Assembly: GCF_030697375.1 (NCBI RefSeq)
Contig: NZ_JAUYQD010000025.1
Location: forward strand, 1-64,000
DNA length: 64,000 bases
Source of the DNA: Rhodoferax sp.
GTDB lineage: Bacteria > Pseudomonadota > Gammaproteobacteria > Burkholderiales > Burkholderiaceae_C
Reading direction: 5' to 3'
Under the pieces are notes generated by a model that had not been told where the DNA came from, ran no database searches, and was given only the letters and a program-made list of their open reading frames with translations. Positions 59,582 through 64,000 of the stretch are shown piece after piece. Made by a program: the position numbers and the translations under genes. Positions within the stretch are counted from its first letter, which is position 1; each line of letters opens with the position of its first letter.

Positions 59582-60964
59582 ATGACTTCTTTTGCTTCTT
59601 TGAACCTTTCCCCCGCTGTACTGGGCAACCTGCAACAACTGGGCTATCTGGAAATGACCCCCATCCAGGCGGCCAGCCTGCCCCCTGCCTTGGCGGGCAA
59701 GGACCTGATCGCCCAGGCCAAAACCGGCAGCGGCAAGACCGCCGCCTTTGCCCTGGCGCTGCTGGCCAAGCTCAATCCGCGCTGGTTTGCGGTGCAGGCC
59801 ATGGTGCTGTGCCCCACGCGCGAGCTGGCCGATCAGGTGACCACCGAAATCCGCCGTCTGGCACGCGCCGAGGAAAACATCAAGGTGGTGACCCTGTGCG
59901 GCGGCATCGCCCTGCGCGGCCAGCGCGCCAGTCTGGAACACGGTGCGCACATTGTGGTGGGCACACCCGGGCGCATCATGGACCACCTGGAGCGCGGCTA
60001 CCTGACGCTGGAAGGCATGAATACCCTGGTGCTGGACGAGGCCGACCGCATGCTGGACATGGGCTTTTTTGACGACATCGCCACCGTGGCCAAACAATGC
60101 CCCAAAGAACGCCAGACCCTGCTGTTTTCCGCCACCTACCCCGAAGGCATCGAAAAATTGGCCAAGCAGTTCATGCGCGAACCAATCCAGATCCAGGTGG
60201 AAGCACCGGCCGCCGAGAACCTGATTGCGCAGCGTTTTTACGAGGTCACACGCGCCAACCGGCTAGAGACCGTGGCCCTCTTGCTCAACCACTTTCGCCC
60301 CATCAGCACCTTGGCGTTTTGCAATACCAAGCAGCAATGCAAAGACCTGGTGACCTATTTGCAGGAACAAGGCTTCAATGCCCTGGCCCTGTACGGTGAG
60401 CTGGAGCAGCGCGAGCGCGACCAGGTTCTGGCCCAGTTTGCCAACCGCAGTTGCTCGGTGCTGGTGGCCACCGATGTGGCGTCGCGCGGCCTGGACATCA
60501 CCCAGCTCGAAGCGGTGATCAATGTGGACATCACGCCCGACCCCGAGGTGCATGTGCACCGCATTGGCCGCACCGGGCGCGCCGGGGAGTCTGGCCTGGC
60601 GCTGAGCCTGGCCAGCATGCACGAGATGGGTTTTGTGGGCAAGATCGAGCAGTACCAAAACCAACCCTCCACCTGGCACAAACTCGACGAACTCACCCCG
60701 ACCGGAAATGGCCCGCTGCAGCCGCCCATGGCCACGCTGCAGATTCTGGGGGGGCGCAAGGAAAAAGTGCGCGCAGGTGACGTGCTGGGCGCACTGACCG
60801 GCGCCGAAGGGGGCCCGGCCTACAGCCGCGAGCAGATCGGCAAGATCCAGGTGACCGAGTTTTGCACCTTTGTGGCGGTGCAGCGCAGCCTGGCGAATGC
60901 GGCCTGCGCCAAGCTCAACGCGGGCAAGATCAAGGGAAAAAGTGTCAAGGTGCGGGTCATGTAA
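59582..60964 (+). CDS. dbpA: ATP-dependent RNA helicase DbpA
   Basis: A 460-residue DEAD-box helicase. Motifs in order are the Q motif PIQAASLP, motif I AKTGSGKT, Ia PTRELADQ, motif II VLDEADRM, III SAT, and VI HRIGRTGRAG. The C-terminal RNA-binding domain (about 385-460) is the one that binds 23S rRNA hairpin 92 in E. coli DbpA. It helps assemble the large ribosomal subunit. All catalytic motifs are intact. Confidence 0.96.
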   Translation: MTSFASLNLSPAVLGNLQQLGYLEMTPIQAASLPPALAGKDLIAQAKTGSGKTAAFALALLAKLNPRWFAVQAMVLCPTRELADQVTTEIRRLARAEENIKVVTLCGGIALRGQRASLEHGAHIVVGTPGRIMDHLERGYLTLEGMNTLVLDEADRMLDMGFFDDIATVAKQCPKERQTLLFSATYPEGIEKLAKQFMREPIQIQVEAPAAENLIAQRFYEVTRANRLETVALLLNHFRPISTLAFCNTKQQCKDLVTYLQEQGFNALALYGELEQRERDQVLAQFANRSCSVLVATDVASRGLDITQLEAVINVDITPDPEVHVHRIGRTGRAGESGLALSLASMHEMGFVGKIEQYQNQPSTWHKLDELTPTGNGPLQPPMATLQILGGRKEKVRAGDVLGALTGAEGGPAYSREQIGKIQVTEFCTFVAVQRSLANAACAKLNAGKIKGKSVKVRVM

Positions 60965-61130
60965 CAGGGGCGAAAATTGGGTTGGAAAGGGCTTGGGGCA
61001 GGGTTTCTCTGTAGGGCAATTTCCTACACGTTTTCTAGAGACTTCCTGACTCCAGTTTCAATGCGGTGTGGCTACAGTTGTCCTAAGCGCTAAAGTAATT
61101 GGAGGCGCTGGAAACCACCGGAGAACCACC

Positions 61131-61367
61131 ATGAAAACCATCGCCCTTGAACTCAATCCTTTCAGCCTGATGATGGAACCTGAATTGGTATTGCAGACCA
61201 TGGAACGCTCGCAGCAGCTGCGTGGTTTGCGCCGTCACAAACTGCGCCCGCTGGACAAACCGCTGATCCCCTACACCAAGGAAGCCCTGGCCAGCCGCGC
61301 TGCGTTTGACGCCGCCATCGACGCGGAAGACATGGAAGCCCTGGCCGACTCCGACTTCCTGAACTAA
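61131..61367 (+). CDS. Small conserved-looking protein of unknown function
   Basis: A 78-residue protein, mostly helical. It starts with KTIALELNPFSLMMEPELVL, carries a basic middle RGLRRHKLRPLDKP, and ends in an acidic DAEDMEALADSDFLN. The ribosome-binding site GGAG is good, and the gene lies between dbpA and an arylformamidase-like gene. I do not recognise the family. The basic/acidic split could suit a small RNA- or protein-binding factor, but that is speculation. Confidence 0.65.
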   Translation: MKTIALELNPFSLMMEPELVLQTMERSQQLRGLRRHKLRPLDKPLIPYTKEALASRAAFDAAIDAEDMEALADSDFLN

Positions 61368-61458
61368 GCAGGTACAGCCTCATGTCGGGCCCGGTGGGGG
61401 CTCGACCAGAGGTGGCGTAGCCCGATAATGGGGCCACACCACTCTCTGCGGAACCACC

Positions 61459-62334
61459 ATGCATTTTTTGTACCGTGACTTTGTCTCCCAGGCGCAGATC
61501 GACGCACAGTACAACCCCTCCTTGGCCCTGGCGCCAACGGCAGACCCCATGCGGCACTACGCGGCGCAAGCGCAACAGGCCAGAACCCAATTACCCTGTG
61601 TGCTGGACGTACCCTACGGCCCCACCGTAGCAGAGACACTGGACATCTTCCCCGCAGCCCAGCCCAACGCACCGGTCTTTCTTTTCATCCACGGCGGTTA
61701 CTGGCGCGCCCTGTCCAGCAAGGACTTCAGCGGCGTGGCTTTGGGGCTGCAGCCGCTGGGCATCACCACCGTGGTCATCAATTACGCACTGTGCCCCCAG
61801 GTCAGCATCGACGAAATCGCCCGCCAGGCCCGCGCCGCCGTGGCCTGGACGCTGCGCAACATCGCCCGCTATGGAGGCGACCCCACATGCGCGGCCATTG
61901 GCGGCCACTCAGCCGGTGGCCACTTGGCGGCCATGTGCTTGCAAACCCGCTGGGCCGAAGACTACGGCCTGCCACCAGACCCGCTGGCAGGCGCTGTGCT
62001 GGTGAGCGGCCTGTACGACCTGGAACCGCTGCGCTACAGCTACCTGCAACCGCAAATTCAGCTGAATGAGGGCACCATCCGGCGCAACTCGCCCGCCTTC
62101 ACGGTGCGGCCTTGCCGTACCCCGGTGTGGATGACCTGGGGCGGCAACGAAACCACGGAATTTTCCCGCCAGTCCGGCGTGCTGCACGCCGCATGGCAGG
62201 CCGCCGGCAACGCGGCAGAACTGCGGGCGATCCCGGGGGCAGACCACTTCACGGCCATCCATGGCTTTGAAGACCCCAACAGTGCACTGTGCCAATGGCT
62301 GGCGCACACGCTGAATACCCAAACCGGCGGCTAG
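61459..62334 (+). CDS. Arylformamidase-like alpha/beta hydrolase
   Basis: A 291-residue alpha/beta hydrolase. The oxyanion motif HGGYWRAL and the nucleophile elbow GGHSAGGHL (Ser in the middle) match arylformamidase/esterase enzymes. The catalytic His is probably in GADHFTAIHGF. It may open N-formylkynurenine or another ester or amide. No other tryptophan-catabolic genes are beside it, so the kynurenine role is unproven. The next gene starts 3 bp after its stop. Confidence 0.87.
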   Translation: MHFLYRDFVSQAQIDAQYNPSLALAPTADPMRHYAAQAQQARTQLPCVLDVPYGPTVAETLDIFPAAQPNAPVFLFIHGGYWRALSSKDFSGVALGLQPLGITTVVINYALCPQVSIDEIARQARAAVAWTLRNIARYGGDPTCAAIGGHSAGGHLAAMCLQTRWAEDYGLPPDPLAGAVLVSGLYDLEPLRYSYLQPQIQLNEGTIRRNSPAFTVRPCRTPVWMTWGGNETTEFSRQSGVLHAAWQAAGNAAELRAIPGADHFTAIHGFEDPNSALCQWLAHTLNTQTGG

Positions 62335-62337
62335 GCC

Positions 62338-63504
62338 ATGTCGCTCAAAACCTGGCTCACCCCCATCGTGATGGCGCACCTGCTCTCGCCGCAGCGGCTG
62401 GAAAACAAGCGGGCGGCCTTCGAGAAACGGCGGGCGGCCCGGGGCGAACCCCATGTGCTGCACTACTTCCACCAAAGCGACGACCCCTACAGCGCCCTGC
62501 TCTCGTCCGTGTTGCCTCAGCTGCAGGCGCGCTACCACATTGCGATTCAAACGCACCTCGTCAGCCCGCCGGCGGATGCGGCCGCACCCGAGCGTGCCAA
62601 GCTGGTGGCCTACAGCCAGCGCGACGCCGCACTCTTGGCCGCGCACCACGGTTTACCCGCCACCGCCGCCCATTCCGGCGCCGACGTGCAGCCCTCCGAT
62701 CCCCAGGAAACGCGTGAACAGGCCGACCGCTTGCGCCAGCAATGGGGGCACTACCTGGGCGCCATGCTGTACTACGGTGGGGAATGGTACTGGGGCATCG
62801 ACCGCCTGCACCACCTGGAAGCCCGGCTGCAAGCACTGGGCCTGCAAACCGATGCCGCCGACCCGGGCGCAAAGCGCAGCCTGTTCCCGCCCAGCGTGGA
62901 CCTGCACCAGGCGGTGGCCCTGCGCAAGCCGGCGCCGATTGACTTTTTCTTCTCGTTTCGTAGCCCCTACTCGGCCATTGTGGCGGCGCGCGTATTTGAA
63001 CTGGGGCGCTTGACCGGCGCCGAGGTGCGCCTGCGTTTTGTGTTGCCCATGGTGATGCGCGGCCTGCCCGTGCCACGCGAAAAACGCCGGTACATCGTGT
63101 TCGACACCGCCCGCGAAGCGCGCCTGCGGGGCATTGCGTTTGGGCGGCTCAACGACCCGGTGGGCCAACCCACCGAACGCGGCCTGTCCCTCATTCCGCT
63201 GGCACAAGCGCAAGGCCGAGGCCAGGCCTACGTGCTCTCCTTCCTGCAAGGGGTGTGGAGCGAAGGGCTGGACGCCGGGAGCGACCGCGACCTGGCCCGC
63301 ATCGTGGAGCGCGCCGGCCTGTCCTGGGCACAGGCCCAGACCGCACTGACCGACCCGGGCTGGCGCCTGGAGGCCGAGGCCAACCGCGCCGAGATGTTTG
63401 CCTTGGGCCTGTGGGGCGTGCCCTCGTTCCGGGTGAACGATGTGGCCGTATGGGGGCAAGACCGCCTGTGGGCGGTGCAAGACGCGCTCATGGCACCATC
63501 GTGA
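62338..63504 (+). CDS. Tandem DsbA/2-hydroxychromene-2-carboxylate isomerase-like protein
   Basis: A 388-residue protein made of two thioredoxin-like DsbA-family halves. The first half shows HVLHYFHQSDDPYSALL, and the second half shows PIDFFFSFRSPYSAIVAARV, the strand-turn of HCCA isomerase-like proteins. The catalytic CxxC of disulfide isomerases is absent in both; Ser-Pro-Tyr replaces it in the second. Thus a glutathione-dependent isomerase or a binding role is more likely than disulfide exchange. The start is 3 bp after the previous gene, so the two form an operon. Confidence 0.85.
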   Translation: MSLKTWLTPIVMAHLLSPQRLENKRAAFEKRRAARGEPHVLHYFHQSDDPYSALLSSVLPQLQARYHIAIQTHLVSPPADAAAPERAKLVAYSQRDAALLAAHHGLPATAAHSGADVQPSDPQETREQADRLRQQWGHYLGAMLYYGGEWYWGIDRLHHLEARLQALGLQTDAADPGAKRSLFPPSVDLHQAVALRKPAPIDFFFSFRSPYSAIVAARVFELGRLTGAEVRLRFVLPMVMRGLPVPREKRRYIVFDTAREARLRGIAFGRLNDPVGQPTERGLSLIPLAQAQGRGQAYVLSFLQGVWSEGLDAGSDRDLARIVERAGLSWAQAQTALTDPGWRLEAEANRAEMFALGLWGVPSFRVNDVAVWGQDRLWAVQDALMAPS

Positions 63505-63543
63505 GCGGCCCCACGTTATCGTCTGTTCTTTCTTTTTTAAAAA

Positions 63544-64000
63544 ATGCCCATGTCCAGTCCTCCGCTCTCACGCCTTGCCCGTTTTCCTGTGGGTTTGTTT
63601 GCCATGCCGGTGGGCTTGTTTGCCTTGGCGGGCACCTGGCGCCGCGCCTTGGGCTTTGGCTGGGAGGTGGCCCTGCCCGTTGGCGATGCCATTGCCGGTC
63701 TGGCGTTGCTCGTTCTGGTGTTGCTGCTGCTCGCCTACGCCGCCAAGGCCTGGCGGCATCCCCAGGTGATCAAGGGGGAGTTCACCCATCCGCTGGTGGG
63801 CTCCTTGCTGGCCCTTATCCCCTTGTCCCTGATGATGTGCACCGTGTATTTTGGCCAGCCCCGGCACCTGGGCTGGCTGCTGTTTTCCCTGGGCGCACTG
63901 GCCGTGCAAGGGGTGGTGGCGCTGCGCATCGTCGCGTTATTGGCCACCGGCAATCTGCCGGCCGTGGCCGTGACTCCGGCCCTGTATTTGCCACCGGTGG
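63544..64000 (+). CDS. SLAC1/TehA-family anion transporter (3'-truncated by the window)
   Basis: The frame is open from the ATG at 63544 to the window end with no stop, giving at least 152 residues. Multiple membrane segments are visible, including FPVGLFAMPVGLFALAGTWR and LVGSLLALIPLSLMMCTVYF, and it ends at YLPPV, the start of a loop typical for TehA/TDT proteins. These transport small anions such as tellurite or nitrate in other bacteria. A second ATG two codons later is equally possible. No clear ribosome-binding site is seen. Confidence 0.8.
   Translation, partial: MPMSSPPLSRLARFPVGLFAMPVGLFALAGTWRRALGFGWEVALPVGDAIAGLALLVLVLLLLAYAAKAWRHPQVIKGEFTHPLVGSLLALIPLSLMMCTVYFGQPRHLGWLLFSLGALAVQGVVALRIVALLATGNLPAVAVTPALYLPPV

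Noticed and set aside
59381..60097. Upstream extension of the M48 protease into dbpA
   Set aside because: It is antisense to the helicase. The lipoprotein signal at 59380 with a ribosome-binding site sets the start.
1..64000. CRISPR arrays, tRNA or rRNA genes, transposases, phage genes and origins
   Set aside because: No regularly spaced direct repeats, tRNA cloverleaf signatures, transposase ORFs or DnaA-box clusters were noticed when reading the window; this was by eye, so a tRNA search could still find a missed gene.

Overview
The window looks like chromosomal DNA from a Burkholderiales bacterium, most likely the family Comamonadaceae (Rhodoferax/Polaromonas/Acidovorax-like). This is inferred from the high GC content, the gene families present (SlmA-type regulator, H-NS of the beta-proteobacterial type, TctDE-like two-component pair, PHA-system protein, DUF1840, TehA/SLAC1 protein), and a roughly 50 bp dispersed repeat containing GCAGCTA..AAT.AATAGCAA that occurs about nine times. 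No rRNA, tRNA, CRISPR array, transposase, prophage or replication origin was recognised. Coding density is high and almost every gene is an ordinary intact chromosomal gene.

Layout. 1-2.6 kb: end of (or a small) CZB zinc-binding gene facing an eight-haem cytochrome fused to HEAT/TPR repeats. 2.6-13.6 kb: a ten-gene fatty-acid beta-oxidation cluster on the minus strand. It is led by a TetR regulator with a near-perfect palindromic operator at 13633-13652 and runs acyl-CoA dehydrogenase, DUF2147 protein, FadN-type bifunctional enzyme, DUF4442 hotdog protein, thiolase, alpha/beta hydrolase, TesB-like thioesterase, enoyl-CoA hydratase/isomerase and SDR. 13.7-17.7 kb: slmA-like gene, TctE/TctD-like two-component pair, argB. 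17.9-20.6 kb: H-NS and an isolated gmd-fcl pair for GDP-L-fucose.

20.9-27.1 kb: a storage-granule neighbourhood with a phasin, patatin-like lipase, TetR, TPR protein, wax-ester synthase/DGAT, acyl-CoA-binding protein, PHA-system protein and DUF1840. No PHA synthase lies inside the window. 27.1-36.7 kb: a branched-chain-amino-acid-type ABC importer (livFKMHG order) bracketed by two acyl-CoA ligases, with a divergent Crp/Fnr regulator and a dyad between them. This suggests uptake followed by CoA activation of an organic acid. 36.8-46.3 kb: pseudouridine synthase, aquaporin, htpG with a sigma-32-like promoter, an atypical lipoprotein, a small HTH gene overlapping an FKBP isomerase, a solute-binding protein, fadD, and a SrkA kinase that carries a dispersed repeat in frame inside its coding region.

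46.4-50.3 kb: DLH-like hydrolase, Crp/Fnr regulator, and a SoxC-like sulfite/sulfur dehydrogenase with a monohaem cytochrome c. An FNR-spaced palindrome lies upstream of soxC. 50.3-55 kb: an operon of TonB-dependent receptor, YfiR-like periplasmic protein and hybrid sensor kinase, which looks like a cell-envelope signalling module. 55.1-57.8 kb: a chemoreceptor with a c-type haem motif in its periplasmic domain, overlapping an M14 carboxypeptidase. 57.9-64 kb: M48 lipoprotein protease, DbpA helicase, a small unknown gene, an arylformamidase-like hydrolase, a tandem DsbA-like protein and the start of a TehA/SLAC1-family transporter cut by the window edge.

The unifying theme is acyl-CoA and lipid metabolism (three acyl-CoA ligases, a full beta-oxidation set, WS/DGAT, ACBP, phasin), alongside redox and sulfur sensing. 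The most unusual signals are the repeat inside srkA, the haem-c chemoreceptor coupled to a peptidase, the granule neighbourhood combining PHA and neutral-lipid genes, the receptor-YfiR-kinase operon, three dispersed repeat families sitting inside operons, and several clear regulator-operator pairs. All functions are inferred from sequence reading alone; no database search was run.
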